Origin: Variovorax flavidus | GTDB lineage: Bacteria > Pseudomonadota > Gammaproteobacteria > Burkholderiales > Burkholderiaceae_C | Direction of reading: 5' to 3' | Assembly (NCBI RefSeq): GCF_030317145.1 | Contig: NZ_JASZYE010000002.1 | Coordinates: forward strand, 620,001-684,000 | Length of the DNA stretch: 64,000 bases | Shown here: one piece after another, positions 38,347 through 47,217 of the stretch | How the letters are laid out: each line of letters opens with the position of its first letter | How positions within the stretch are numbered: position 1 is the stretch's first letter | Translations under genes and position numbers: made by a program | The notes under the pieces: generated by a model | The model's database searches: none | What the model was told of the DNA's origin: nothing | Seen by the model: the letters and a program-made list of their open reading frames with translations, nothing else

Positions 38347-39222
38347 CTAGCGGAATATCCGCGTGGACAAGGCCGTTTCGCGCGCCAGGTTCTGGAAGCC
38401 CTGCGCGAGTTGGCTCTCCGGCGCTTTCAGCATGCTGGGCGGCGATGTGCCGAAGATCGCCTTCGCCTCGCGATTCAGGTGGGACTGGTCGTAGTAGCCG
38501 CATTCGAGCGCGAAGTCGGACCAGCGATCCGGCGGCTCCGGCGCCGTGAGCGCGGCCTGCAGGCGCATCACCCGCGCAAAGAGCTTGGGCGGCACGCCGA
38601 TCGCGCGGCGGAAGCGGCGCTCCAGCGTGCGCTCGGTGGCGCCGAACTCGCGCGCCATCTGCGCGATGCTCATGTCGTCCCTGCGGTCGCACAGGTGCAT
38701 CACGGTTCGCTCGACGAGCCGGTCGGCCTCCCGTGCCCGCAACTGCGCCAGCAGGAAGCGCTCCACCTGCCTGACCCGCGCCAACGGGGTCGCGAGTTCG
38801 GACAGTTGTGATTCGAGGTCTTCGATCTCGCCGCGTGCAAAGACGTCGCGGCAGTCGACGCGACGCTCGGCCGCCTCTTCGAGCGAAGGCGGAAAGAAGC
38901 GTGCAAGGCTCCAGGGCCTGAAGCGGACGGTGATGCCGGCCGCATAGCCATCGCAGGAGACCTGCACGGGCCGGGCTTGAAACCCGCACACCGCGCTGCG
39001 CGTCGTGAAGGCCTGTCGCCCGTCGGAGGCCGTGAGCGGGTGGCCGTACACGAAGCACATCGTGGGATGCCCGTCGGGCAGCAGCGTCAACGCGCCGCCC
39101 TCCGAACGCGCCAGCTCGGACGGAATCTCCCACACCCACAGGTCGGTGACGCAGGACGCGAGCGCAGGCGAAGGCTTGTAGGCCTCCATCAACGGTACGG
39201 GCTGTGGAGTGGGCGTGGTCAT
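38347..39222 (-). CDS. AraC-family transcriptional regulator
   Basis: 291 aa. The N-terminal sensing domain (DUF6597-like, with LLPDGHPTMCFVYG) is followed by two HTH motifs in the last 110 residues (IAQMAREFGATERTLERRFRRAIGVPP, then FALECGYYDQSHLNREAKAIFGTSP). Its targets are not evident; the repeat protein lies just downstream in the same direction and could be co-transcribed. Confidence 0.88.
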   Translation of the reverse strand: MTTPTPQPVPLMEAYKPSPALASCVTDLWVWEIPSELARSEGGALTLLPDGHPTMCFVYGHPLTASDGRQAFTTRSAVCGFQARPVQVSCDGYAAGITVRFRPWSLARFFPPSLEEAAERRVDCRDVFARGEIEDLESQLSELATPLARVRQVERFLLAQLRAREADRLVERTVMHLCDRRDDMSIAQMAREFGATERTLERRFRRAIGVPPKLFARVMRLQAALTAPEPPDRWSDFALECGYYDQSHLNREAKAIFGTSPPSMLKAPESQLAQGFQNLARETALSTRIFR

Positions 39223-39242
39223 GGCGCAGCGGGTGGCGGATC

Positions 39243-40409
39243 TTAGGCAGTCGTGGCCTCCGCTGGCAACAGCGTCGGCACGCCGAGTTGGCGCTGCAGC
39301 CCGAGCATGTCTTCCTCGCGCCAGTATTCGGCGACGCGCCCGCCGGCCAGGCGGACGATGCAGATGCCTTCGATGCGAAAGCGCCGTCCGGTCGCCGCAA
39401 TGCCGAAAAGGTCACCGACATGGCGCGCGGCATACGTATAGCGCAGCGCCACACGGTCTCCGTCGATGAGGGGGTCGGCCAACTCGGCGCTCGCTTCGTC
39501 GAAGGCATTGCCGAACCACGGGACCACCACCTCCAGCGCTGCCGGTCCTGGCGGCAGCCCGAAGGCCGCCCATGGATGCGCGACGAAATCCGGCGTCACG
39601 CACTGCGCCGCCGCTCTGGCGTCGAAGCGGACAAAGGCCGCGTCGATGAAGCGCTGGACGATCGCCAGCGGCTCGGCCTGCGGTGCAGGCACAGGCAGGC
39701 CGAGTTCGGCCGCCAGCCGGCGTTGCCGCTGCGGCGGGAGATGCGCACCCACCATCGCGGCAACGCTCGCGAACACGTCCGGCGGCATCGACGCCTGCAG
39801 GCCGCGCATCAGCGCCGCGAGTTCCGACGGCCTCAGGTGCGGCGTGATCCAGCGCACATCCACGGCCAGTTGCGAGGGCGAGGTCGCAGCGACGATGGCC
39901 GCGTGCAGTTCGGCCAGTTCGGCCAGTTCGACGTCGGCGTAGCCCGCCCACAGGATCGCGTTGTTCACGGATTCCTCTGTCTCCATGTGCGCCAGGTTGT
40001 CGGCGACGAACACGGCCAACTGCCGGTAGAGCCGGGTCGCCGCGGCTTCACGCGCCGCGCCGCCGGCCCGGCTCAGTCGATCGATGGATTCACGCAGCTG
40101 CGCGATGGATGCTTCATGGTGCGCATGCTCTTCGGCCATCCGCGAGCAGGCGGCGGGGTTGCGCGCCTCGATGGCGGGATGCACGAACTGGTTCTCCTTC
40201 TGCAGGTGGCCGGCGCACCAGTCGAGCAATTGGTCGAGGTTGTCGAGCATGCATTTGACCGACGGGTCGTCGCTGGAGTCCATGCGGCCCGTCTCGACGA
40301 GCGAGGCGGCCATGCAGGCGCGCAAGCCCTTGTGGACTTGCGCGTAGATGTCGAAGCGGGCAGGGGGCGCGGCGAGTGCCGTGCCGGTGGTGGAGGCCGG
40401 GTTCATCAT
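39243..40409 (-). CDS. Hemerythrin-like/NTF2 (SnoaL-like) fusion protein
   Basis: 388 aa in two parts. Residues 15-180 look like a hemerythrin/HHE helical bundle with spaced His and Glu (VHKGLRACM, HLQKENQFVHPAIE, EEHAHHEAS, HMETEE), able to hold a di-iron site. Residues 255-385 are an NTF2/SnoaL-like domain (IVQRFIDAAFVRFDARAAAQCVTPDFVAH). The start at 40409 has AGGA upstream. The pairing of these domains in one chain is not one I know well. Perhaps an oxygen or NO sensor-linked cyclase or isomerase. Confidence 0.75.
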   Translation of the reverse strand: MMNPASTTGTALAAPPARFDIYAQVHKGLRACMAASLVETGRMDSSDDPSVKCMLDNLDQLLDWCAGHLQKENQFVHPAIEARNPAACSRMAEEHAHHEASIAQLRESIDRLSRAGGAAREAAATRLYRQLAVFVADNLAHMETEESVNNAILWAGYADVELAELAELHAAIVAATSPSQLAVDVRWITPHLRPSELAALMRGLQASMPPDVFASVAAMVGAHLPPQRQRRLAAELGLPVPAPQAEPLAIVQRFIDAAFVRFDARAAAQCVTPDFVAHPWAAFGLPPGPAALEVVVPWFGNAFDEASAELADPLIDGDRVALRYTYAARHVGDLFGIAATGRRFRIEGICIVRLAGGRVAEYWREEDMLGLQRQLGVPTLLPAEATTA

Positions 40410-40536
40410 GGTCTTTCCTTGCAAATGGGGCTGGTGCCGGGTGCCCTGGACGGGCTGTGGCGGGGCTTTGAAGGTTAGGGATGGGCCGCTCTGCGTTCTA
40501 GGAAATTCCCGACAGAATCGGGCTCCCCTCAACCGA

Positions 40537-40941
40537 ATGAACAGCACCCCGATGCGCATCGAGCACATTGCCCTTTGGACCGACGACCTTGAACGCTTCA
40601 AGCAGTTCTACGTGCGGTACTTCGGCGCCGTGGCCGGCAGCGGCTACATCAACGCGTCCAAAGGCTTCGAGTCCTGCTTCCTGAGCTTCGGGGATGGCGC
40701 GCGGATCGAAGCCATGAAGACCACTTCACTGAATCCTGTCGCCATCGAGCCGGGCGCCCAGCGCATGGGCCTGACGCATTTCGCGGTGTCGCTGGGCTCG
40801 GAGGCGCTCGTCGACGAACTCACGCGGCGCTTGAAGGACGACGGGTACCCGGTGCTCGACGGCCCCCGGAGAACCGGAGACGGCTACTACGAGAGCGTCG
40901 TCCTCGACCCGGATGGCAACCGGGTCGAGATCACCGCGTGA
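40537..40941 (+). CDS. VOC/glyoxalase-family protein
   Basis: 134 aa, a single VOC domain: IEHIALWTDDLERFKQFYVRYFGA at the start and VLDPDGNRVEI at the end, with His and Glu ligands in place. Similar to lactoylglutathione lyase-like proteins. An internal ATG at 40552 (MRIEHIAL) is an alternative start. It stands alone. Confidence 0.85.
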   Translation: MNSTPMRIEHIALWTDDLERFKQFYVRYFGAVAGSGYINASKGFESCFLSFGDGARIEAMKTTSLNPVAIEPGAQRMGLTHFAVSLGSEALVDELTRRLKDDGYPVLDGPRRTGDGYYESVVLDPDGNRVEITA

Positions 40942-40972
40942 CGCTCCCGATCGCTCCCCACCCGGTCTTCGA

Positions 40973-42013
40973 TCAACGGTCGCCGGCGGATGAGCGCTTC
41001 TGCGCAGCCGCGAAGAGCCGGGTTCGAATCAGTTGCAGGGCCTGGCCTCGGCGGTGCGCCTCCGCGGACACGGTGGAGGTGGTCGCGACCACCATGTCCA
41101 GGCCCGGGTAGACCCACACGTACTGGCCGCTGTATCCGCTGGCCATGAATGTCAGCCTTTGCGCCTTGGACGGCACGATCCACCACATGAAGCCGTAGGG
41201 CAGCGTCCCCGGCGGCCCGCCGGCATTCCGGACGGTGGTGGCTTCGGCGACGAAGGAAGGCGCGATCAGTTGCCTGTCGCCCCACGCGCCGTTCTGAAGG
41301 AACAGCTGTCCGAGCTTCGCCATGTCTTCGGTGCGCATGCGCAAGCCGCGCTGATACGACGGCTCGTGCATTCCGAGGGGCACGACCAACTGCTCCCGGG
41401 CGTAGTCGGCCAGAGGCATTCCGGTCACCTTTCGGAGGACCTCCACCAGGATGACCGGGGCCGTGTTGTCGTACGCGAATGTCTGTCCAGGCGCGCTTGT
41501 CATGGGCCGCGCCCAGCCGTCGCTGGCCCGGCCGGCGGCGGCCGTTCCGGAAGGGTCGTTGACCTGGAAGCCGGCCGTCATCGTCAGCAGGTGCCGCAGC
41601 GTGATGTCCCGCGACCGCGGGTCCGCGTTCAGCGGCGCCAGTTCGGGCACCAACTCCACCACGGGCTGGTCCAGGCTGGCGATGCGCCCCTGTCGCAACG
41701 CGACCCCGATCAATGTCGATGCGGCGCTCTTGGCGACGGACTGGACATCCCTCAGGCCGTCCGGTGCGCCATCGCGGAAGTACTGGAAGGCCACGCGGCC
41801 GCGCAAGGCGACGAAGACGCTCTGCACGTCCGGAAGGCTCTCGGCAATGACTTGCTCGATGCCCTGGAAGGCCGTCGCATCCAGCGCCTGCTCCTGTGGC
41901 GTGGGAGTTCGCCATTGGGCCAGTGCCGCCATCGGCGCCAGCAACACGAGGATCGAGAGGGCCGCATCCCTCCACAGCCTGGCCCTGAATTGGATCAGCG
42001 TCATCCGATGCAC
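40973..42013 (-). CDS. Serine hydrolase, beta-lactamase (class C-like) family
   Basis: 346 aa with a signal peptide ending near AALAQ (about residue 33). SVAKS gives the SxxK nucleophile pair, YDN is the YxN motif, and a late GYSGQY may stand in for the KTG box. It acts in the periplasm on an unknown ester, peptide or lactam. It is divergent from nadB with an 83-base gap. Confidence 0.87.
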   Translation of the reverse strand: MHRMTLIQFRARLWRDAALSILVLLAPMAALAQWRTPTPQEQALDATAFQGIEQVIAESLPDVQSVFVALRGRVAFQYFRDGAPDGLRDVQSVAKSAASTLIGVALRQGRIASLDQPVVELVPELAPLNADPRSRDITLRHLLTMTAGFQVNDPSGTAAAGRASDGWARPMTSAPGQTFAYDNTAPVILVEVLRKVTGMPLADYAREQLVVPLGMHEPSYQRGLRMRTEDMAKLGQLFLQNGAWGDRQLIAPSFVAEATTVRNAGGPPGTLPYGFMWWIVPSKAQRLTFMASGYSGQYVWVYPGLDMVVATTSTVSAEAHRRGQALQLIRTRLFAAAQKRSSAGDR

Positions 42014-42096
42014 TCCTTGTCAGCAAGTTCGCGCGAGCCCGTGAAACCAAACGGCGTCGTCCGTTTTGGCGATGCTACAGTCCGCCGCTCTTTCCA

Positions 42097-43683
42097 ATGA
42101 CTTCCCACGATTTCGACGTCCTCATTGTTGGCAGCGGCCTGGCCGGTCTCAGCGCCGCGATGCACCTGGCCGACACGCACCGCGTGGCCGTGCTCACCAA
42201 GCGCGCACTGAGCGATGGCGCAAGCCAGTGGGCCCAGGGCGGCATTGCCGCGGTGCTCAGCGAAACCGATTCCATCCAGTCGCACGTCGATGACACGCTG
42301 GTCGCCGGCGCCGGCTTTTGCGATCTGGCCGCCACGCGCCTCGTGGTGGAGCGTGCGCCCGAGGCCATCGCGTGGCTGCGCGCGCTGGGCGTGCCCTTCT
42401 CGGAGGAAGACGGCGCGCTGCACCTGACGCGCGAAGGCGGCCACAGCCAGCGCCGCGTGGCGCACGTCACCGATGCCACCGGCGCGGCCGTGCAGCGCTG
42501 TCTCATCGACGCGGTGCGACGCACGCCCAACATCACGCTGTTCGAAGGCCACGCGCTGGTCGACCTGATCACCGGCGCAAGGCTGGGCCTGCCCGACGCG
42601 GGATGCCAGGGCCTGTACGCGCTGGACATCGCGACGGACGAGGTGCGCACCTTCCGGGCGCCGCACGTCATCCTGGCGACGGGTGGTGCGGGCAAGGTCT
42701 ACCTCTACACGACCAACCCCGACACGGCCACGGGCGATGGCATCGCGGCGGCATGGCGCGCAGGCTGCCGCGTCTCGAACATGGAGTTCATCCAGTTCCA
42801 TCCGACCTGTCTCTATCACCCCTTCGCCAAGTCCTTCCTGATCAGCGAAGCCGTGCGCGGAGAGGGCGGCCAGCTCAAGCTCCCCGCATCGGCTGGCGGC
42901 ACCCGCTTCATGCCCGCCCATGACGAGCGCGCCGAACTGGCGCCGCGCGACGTGGTGGCCCGCGCCATCGATTTCGAGATGAAGAAGCACGGGCTGGACT
43001 GTGTGTACCTCGACATCTCGCACCAGCCGCCGGCGTTCCTCCAGGAGCACTTCCCGAACATCCTGGCGCGCTGCGCCGAGCTGGGCATCGACATCACGCG
43101 CGAACCCATCCCGGTGGTGCCCGCCGCGCACTACACCTGCGGCGGCGTGGTCACCGACCTGAGCGGCCGCACCGACCTCGCGGGCCTCTACGCCATCGGC
43201 GAGACCGCCTGCACCGGCCTCCATGGTGCCAATCGCCTGGCCAGCAACTCGCTGGTCGAGTGCATGGTGTTCGCACGCGCCGCGGCAGAAGCCATCCGCG
43301 CCGCACCGGCACGCCCGTTGGCCGACCTGCCGCCGTGGGACCCGAGCCGCGTCACCGACGCCGACGAGATCGTGGTCCTCTCGCACAACTGGGACGAGCT
43401 TCGGCGCTTCATGTGGGACTACGTGGGCATCGTGCGCACCGACAAGCGCCTGGAGCGTGCGGCGCACCGCATCGCACTGCTGGGCAGCGAGATCGACGAG
43501 TTCTACGGGCAGTTCCGCATCACGCCGGACCTGCTCGAACTGCGCAACCTCGTGCAAGTCGCAGCGCTGATCGTGCGGTCGGCGCAGTCGCGCCACGAGA
43601 GCCGCGGACTGCATTTCAGTCGCGACCATCCGACGCTCGCCGCATCTGCGGTGCCGACGGTCCTGGTGCCGGCTTCAGGCTGA
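42097..43683 (+). CDS. nadB: L-aspartate oxidase
   Basis: 528 aa, normal length. It oxidises L-aspartate to iminoaspartate, the first step of de novo NAD synthesis. The FAD motif GSGLAGLSAAMHLA is at residues 12-25, followed by GASQWAQGGIAAV, EFIQFHPT, the helical-domain PAAHYTCGG and GLHGANRLASNSL, all diagnostic of NadB. nadA and nadC are not in the window. Confidence 0.95.
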   Translation: MTSHDFDVLIVGSGLAGLSAAMHLADTHRVAVLTKRALSDGASQWAQGGIAAVLSETDSIQSHVDDTLVAGAGFCDLAATRLVVERAPEAIAWLRALGVPFSEEDGALHLTREGGHSQRRVAHVTDATGAAVQRCLIDAVRRTPNITLFEGHALVDLITGARLGLPDAGCQGLYALDIATDEVRTFRAPHVILATGGAGKVYLYTTNPDTATGDGIAAAWRAGCRVSNMEFIQFHPTCLYHPFAKSFLISEAVRGEGGQLKLPASAGGTRFMPAHDERAELAPRDVVARAIDFEMKKHGLDCVYLDISHQPPAFLQEHFPNILARCAELGIDITREPIPVVPAAHYTCGGVVTDLSGRTDLAGLYAIGETACTGLHGANRLASNSLVECMVFARAAAEAIRAAPARPLADLPPWDPSRVTDADEIVVLSHNWDELRRFMWDYVGIVRTDKRLERAAHRIALLGSEIDEFYGQFRITPDLLELRNLVQVAALIVRSAQSRHESRGLHFSRDHPTLAASAVPTVLVPASG

Positions 43684-43793
43684 CTTTTCGCTGGCCCGCG
43701 CCGCGCGGGACATTCACGCCGCCCTGAATCGGGAGTACCGTCACGCCCTGGCGACCCATCCGGTCGTCGCTCCGCCACGCAAAGGAGAGGCGC

Positions 43794-44525
43794 ATGGTCA
43801 CGAATTCGCAGTCGGGCACCAACGTGCAGGAAATCGCGACGGGCATATTCCGCATCAATACGCCGGTGCCGCTGCCCGACGGCAACCTGTTCAGCTTCAA
43901 CCAGTATCTCGTGGTGGACGACGAGCCGCTGCTGTTCCACTCGGGGCTGCGCCAGCTCTTTCCGCTGGTGAGCGAGGCCATCGCGAGCGTGATGCCCCTC
44001 GAGCGCCTGCGCTACGTTGCGTTCTCGCATGTCGAGGCCGACGAGTGCGGCGCCATCAACCTGTTCCTGGCGGCAGCGCCGCAGGCGGTGCCCGTGTGCA
44101 GCAGCGTCGCGGCCATGGTCTCGATGGGCGATCTGGCCGACCGGCCGCCCAGGGCGCTTGCGGACGGCGAGGAGCTTTCGCTCGGCCACCACACGATGCG
44201 CTGGTTCGACACACCCCATCTTCCGCACGGCTGGGAATGCGGGCTGATGATGGACACGCGCACGCGCACATTCTTCTGCGGCGACCTCTTCACGCAGCCG
44301 GGCAACGGCGAGAGGGCGCTGACCGATGCGGACATCCTGGGCCCGAGCGAAGCGTTCCGGCACCAGATGGATTACTACGCGCATGCACCCCGCACGGCCG
44401 CTTTGCTGGCCGGGCTTGCGCAGCAGGAACCCCGCACGCTCGCATGCATGCACGGCAGCGCATGGCAGGGCGATGGGGCGTCGCTATTGCGCCAGCTTTC
44501 CGACGCGTTGTCGGAAGCGCACTGA
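43794..44525 (+). CDS. MBL-fold metallo-hydrolase, flavodiiron-like (ODP) domain
   Basis: 243 aa metallo-beta-lactamase fold. The metal motif is HVEADECG, in which Glu replaces the second His of the usual HxExDH, followed by TPHLPHGWE, CGDLFT and CMHGSAW. This variant seems usual in a subgroup of stand-alone oxygen-binding di-iron proteins. Without a flavodoxin domain it would need a partner for electron supply. AGGAGAGG lies upstream of the start. Confidence 0.82.
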   Translation: MVTNSQSGTNVQEIATGIFRINTPVPLPDGNLFSFNQYLVVDDEPLLFHSGLRQLFPLVSEAIASVMPLERLRYVAFSHVEADECGAINLFLAAAPQAVPVCSSVAAMVSMGDLADRPPRALADGEELSLGHHTMRWFDTPHLPHGWECGLMMDTRTRTFFCGDLFTQPGNGERALTDADILGPSEAFRHQMDYYAHAPRTAALLAGLAQQEPRTLACMHGSAWQGDGASLLRQLSDALSEAH

Positions 44526-44558
44526 GCCAGACGCACAACCCGACCGGAGATACACGCA

Positions 44559-45041
44559 ATGACCAGCAAGAACACGATCTGCCTGTGGTACGACGGCGCC
44601 GCCCTTGAAGCCGCGAACTTCTATGCGAAGACATTCCCCGACAGCGCCGTCGGCGCCGTCCAGCGCGCACCGGGCGACTATCCCGACGGGCAGGAGGGCG
44701 ATGTCCTGGTGGTCGAGTTCACCGTCGCCGGCATTCCCTGCATCGGGCTGAACGGCGGGCCGCGTTTCAAGCACAACGAGTCCTTCTCCTTCCAGATCGC
44801 GACCGATGACCAGGCCGAAACCGACCGCCTGTGGAATGCGATCGTCGGCAATGGCGGCGAGGAAAGCGCCTGCGGCTGGTGCAAGGACCGGTGGGGGCTG
44901 TCATGGCAGATCACCCCGCGCGTCCTCACGGCGGCGATCGCCGACCCCGATCGCGCGGTGGCCAAGCGCGTGTTCGAGGCGATGATGAACATGGGAAAGA
45001 TCGACATCGCCGCGATCGAAGCGGCGCGGCAGGGGCGATAG
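44559..45041 (+). CDS. PhnB-like VOC protein
   Basis: 160 aa. CLWYDGAALEAANFYAKTFPDS and DRWGLSWQITPRVL are typical of the PhnB/3-demethylubiquinone methyltransferase-like VOC family, which are not proven methyltransferases. It lies 33 bases after the MBL-fold gene and may be co-transcribed with it. Function unknown. Confidence 0.87.
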   Translation: MTSKNTICLWYDGAALEAANFYAKTFPDSAVGAVQRAPGDYPDGQEGDVLVVEFTVAGIPCIGLNGGPRFKHNESFSFQIATDDQAETDRLWNAIVGNGGEESACGWCKDRWGLSWQITPRVLTAAIADPDRAVAKRVFEAMMNMGKIDIAAIEAARQGR

Positions 45042-45102
45042 CGGAGGCGGGTATCGGCCGGGGCAGGCCCCGGTAGCCAATCCGCCGCGATCTCGATACG
45101 AT

Positions 45103-45118
45103 ATGACAACGTTATCAT
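45103..45118. promoter_or_regulatory. CG-centred operator-like palindrome, copy 1 (upstream of gntR-type gene)
   Basis: ATGACAAC followed by GTTATCAT, a 16-base palindrome with one mismatch pair, 51 bases before the GntR-type ATG. It is the same motif as the copies at 46931, 47077 and 47185, so this regulator gene is probably part of the same regulon. Confidence 0.6.
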
Positions 45119-45169
45119 CCTGAGATCGCATGCCTCGTCGTGTTCGAGGACGAGCCCCTGAGCCTATTC

Positions 45170-45910
45170 ATGCAACCCACTGAACCCATTGGACGGCCCC
45201 GGTCGGAAAGACTGAGCGCAGGGGTCGTCGACGAGTTGAGCAAGCGGATGCGAATCGGCCCGCTGCGGGCGGGCGACAGGTTGCCGACCGAGGCCGCGAT
45301 CATGGAAGAGTTCGGCGTCAGCCGCACCGTGGTCAGGGAGGCGCTGTCGAAATTGCAGGCCGCCGGCATGGTGCAGACGCGGCAGGGCATCGGCACCTTC
45401 GTGGTGGGCGCCACGCGGGCCAAGCCATTCCAGGTCGAGAGCAGTCCGGACGACAGCCTGGCCCAGGCGCTGGCGCTGATCGAGTTGCGCATCGGCCTGG
45501 AGACCGAGGCGGCCGCGCTGGCAGCGCAGCGCCGCGTGTCCGACGACCTCGATGCGATGCAAGCCGCTCTCCATGCGTTCAACGTCGCGATGGAGCAGGG
45601 CATGGACACGGCGGTGCCCGATTTCCAGTTCCACCTGGAGATTGCGCGCGCGTCGCACAGCCCGCATTTCGCGGCGGTGCTGGAGGCGCTGGGTCCCACC
45701 TGCGTGCCGACGTCGTTCCTGCAAGCCGCCGCCGGCAAAGACATGGGCGCGATATGGACGAGCCATGCCCGGAACGAGCATCGCAGCATCTTCGACGCCA
45801 TCGCGCAGCAGGACGTCGATGCGGCGCGCGCCGCGATGCGAACCCACCTGGTGAACGGGCGGGAGCGGCGGCGTGCCTCCGAGCTACCCCAGCGGCACGC
45901 GCGGCCCTAG
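45170..45910 (+). CDS. GntR/FadR-family transcriptional regulator
   Basis: 246 aa. The winged HTH (residues 12-80, LPTEAAIMEEFGVSRTVVREALSKLQAAGMVQTRQGIGTFV) precedes an FCD-type helical effector domain with metal-binding Asp/His residues (FQFHLEIARA, HRSIFDAI). The ATG at 45170 is chosen; a GTG at 45140 would add ten residues. It is convergent with a LacI-type gene, the two stop codons sharing one CTAG. Likely controls the hexarate genes that follow. Confidence 0.88.
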   Translation: MQPTEPIGRPRSERLSAGVVDELSKRMRIGPLRAGDRLPTEAAIMEEFGVSRTVVREALSKLQAAGMVQTRQGIGTFVVGATRAKPFQVESSPDDSLAQALALIELRIGLETEAAALAAQRRVSDDLDAMQAALHAFNVAMEQGMDTAVPDFQFHLEIARASHSPHFAAVLEALGPTCVPTSFLQAAAGKDMGAIWTSHARNEHRSIFDAIAQQDVDAARAAMRTHLVNGRERRRASELPQRHARP

Positions 45911-46908
45911 CTGGCGGACGACTGCCGCTCGACCATGCGGAACCCGACGTCGATGACGGGTTGCGCCACGGATTCACCCCGGCAGCGGGCAACGATCAAT
46001 CGTGCGGCGAGGCGGCCGATCTCGGCGCCATCCACGTGCACCGTGGAGATCGAGGGGACGGTGTGCGCTCCGAAATCCGCATTGCCGAATCCGCAGATCG
46101 CCAGATCCTGCGGAACGCGCAGGCCGCGTGCGAGCGCTTCCACCATCACGCCCTGCGCCAACTGGTCCGAACTGCAGCAGACGGCTTCGAGGTGCGGGTC
46201 CTTCTCCAGCAATTCGGCGAGAGCCCGCCGGCCCAGTTCGAGGCTGCTGGGGGCCGGGACGAAGGCCGTCGGCACCTCGCGGCCGAGCGTGGTCTGGAAC
46301 CCGTCGCGCCGCATGCGAGCACGATGATCGTCACCCGTGGCGATGCCGACGCGCTTCCATCCCTTGCTCAGGAAGTAACCCCCGACCGCGCCACCGACCT
46401 TCACGTGGGAGAAGCCCACCAGCATGTCGACCGGACGATCGCTGAGGTCCCAGGTCTCGACGACCGGAATGCCGGAGCGGCGCAGCCGGTCCCTGGCCTT
46501 CTGCGACTGCACCAGGCCGGTCATGACGATGCCATCGGGCTGCCGGCCGATCATCGTGTTGAGCACCGATTCTTCCTGCTCCGCGTCGTAGGAGGTCTGA
46601 CCGAGGATCAGTTGATAGCCCGCCGATGCCAGTTCGGTCGTCAGCGCCTGCACGGTTGGCAGGAACTGTGACACCGAGAGCGCCGGCACGATGCCGCCCA
46701 CCATCAGGCTGCGCTTGGACTTGAGGCCTCCGGCGAGCAGGTTCGGGATATAGCCGGTCGAGTCGACCGCCGCCTGCACCTTCTCGATGGTCTTCTTGGA
46801 AACCACGCCCGGGTTGCTCAGCGCACGCGATGCGGTGATCAGCGAAACGCCAGCGGCCTTGGCCACGTCATGGAGCGTGGCCGCCTTGAAGGGAGATACG
46901 GCATTCAT
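45907..46908 (-). CDS. LacI-family transcriptional regulator
   Basis: 333 aa. The LacI HTH (residues 11-30, TLHDVAKAAGVSLITASRAL) is followed by the hinge and a periplasmic-binding-protein-like effector domain resembling GntR/IdnR of gluconate control. The start at 46908 is the ATG directly before the family-type N-terminus. It is divergent from the hexarate operon, and the 309-base gap holds three copies of a LacI-type palindrome, one close to its own start, consistent with autoregulation. Confidence 0.9.
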   Translation of the reverse strand: MNAVSPFKAATLHDVAKAAGVSLITASRALSNPGVVSKKTIEKVQAAVDSTGYIPNLLAGGLKSKRSLMVGGIVPALSVSQFLPTVQALTTELASAGYQLILGQTSYDAEQEESVLNTMIGRQPDGIVMTGLVQSQKARDRLRRSGIPVVETWDLSDRPVDMLVGFSHVKVGGAVGGYFLSKGWKRVGIATGDDHRARMRRDGFQTTLGREVPTAFVPAPSSLELGRRALAELLEKDPHLEAVCCSSDQLAQGVMVEALARGLRVPQDLAICGFGNADFGAHTVPSISTVHVDGAEIGRLAARLIVARCRGESVAQPVIDVGFRMVERQSSAS

Positions 46909-46930
46909 TCGGGAGAGGACGATGGTGAAT

Positions 46931-46946
46931 ATGACAACGTTAGCAG
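46931..46946. promoter_or_regulatory. Operator-like palindrome, copy 2 (LacI-gene promoter)
   Basis: ATGACAACGTTAGCAG, a partial match to the shared palindrome, 22 bases upstream of the LacI-type start on the minus strand. The left half is exact and the right half diverged. Confidence 0.5.
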
Positions 46947-47076
46947 AAGCGGGACGTCGATGCCAGGACGGGCGCAGGAGACGGGCGAATGAGAGCGCAC
47001 GCAAGCGAATGTCATGAAGAGCGCGGCACGCCATTGCGCGGGAAAACCCTGACAAAAAGCCGATTGACCGTCAAAA

Positions 47077-47092
47077 ATGACAACGATATCAT
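47077..47092. promoter_or_regulatory. Operator-like palindrome, copy 3
   Basis: ATGACAACGATATCAT in the middle of the LacI/hexarate intergenic region. With the copy at 47185 it is about 108 bases away (centre to centre), a spacing that could allow looping. Confidence 0.5.
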
Positions 47093-47180
47093 TTGCCGCA
47101 CATCGCCAGATCCTGCAACGGCAGCACGACAGGGACTTGAAGACGGCGGACGATGACGCCGGGCTCCCCAAAACAAAGCC

Positions 47181-47204
47181 GTAAATGACAACGTTACCAT
47201 TTAC
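47181..47204. promoter_or_regulatory. Operator-like palindrome, copy 4 (hexarate operon promoter)
   Basis: The core ATGACAACGTTACCAT is extended by GTAA and TTAC flanks to a 24-base palindrome with two mismatched pairs. It ends 13 bases before the first receptor gene's start codon, inside the 5' leader, where bound repressor would block transcription. Confidence 0.6.
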
Positions 47205-47217
47205 AACTGGAGTCAAC

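Noticed and set aside
45058..45073. CCGGGGC/GCCCCGG hairpin as terminator after the PhnB-like gene
   Set aside because: The loop would be only two bases and no T-run follows.
47185..47217. ATG at 47185 as start of the first Bug receptor
   Set aside because: It lies within the operator palindrome and precedes a normal signal peptide by 11 unneeded residues; 47218 has a ribosome site.
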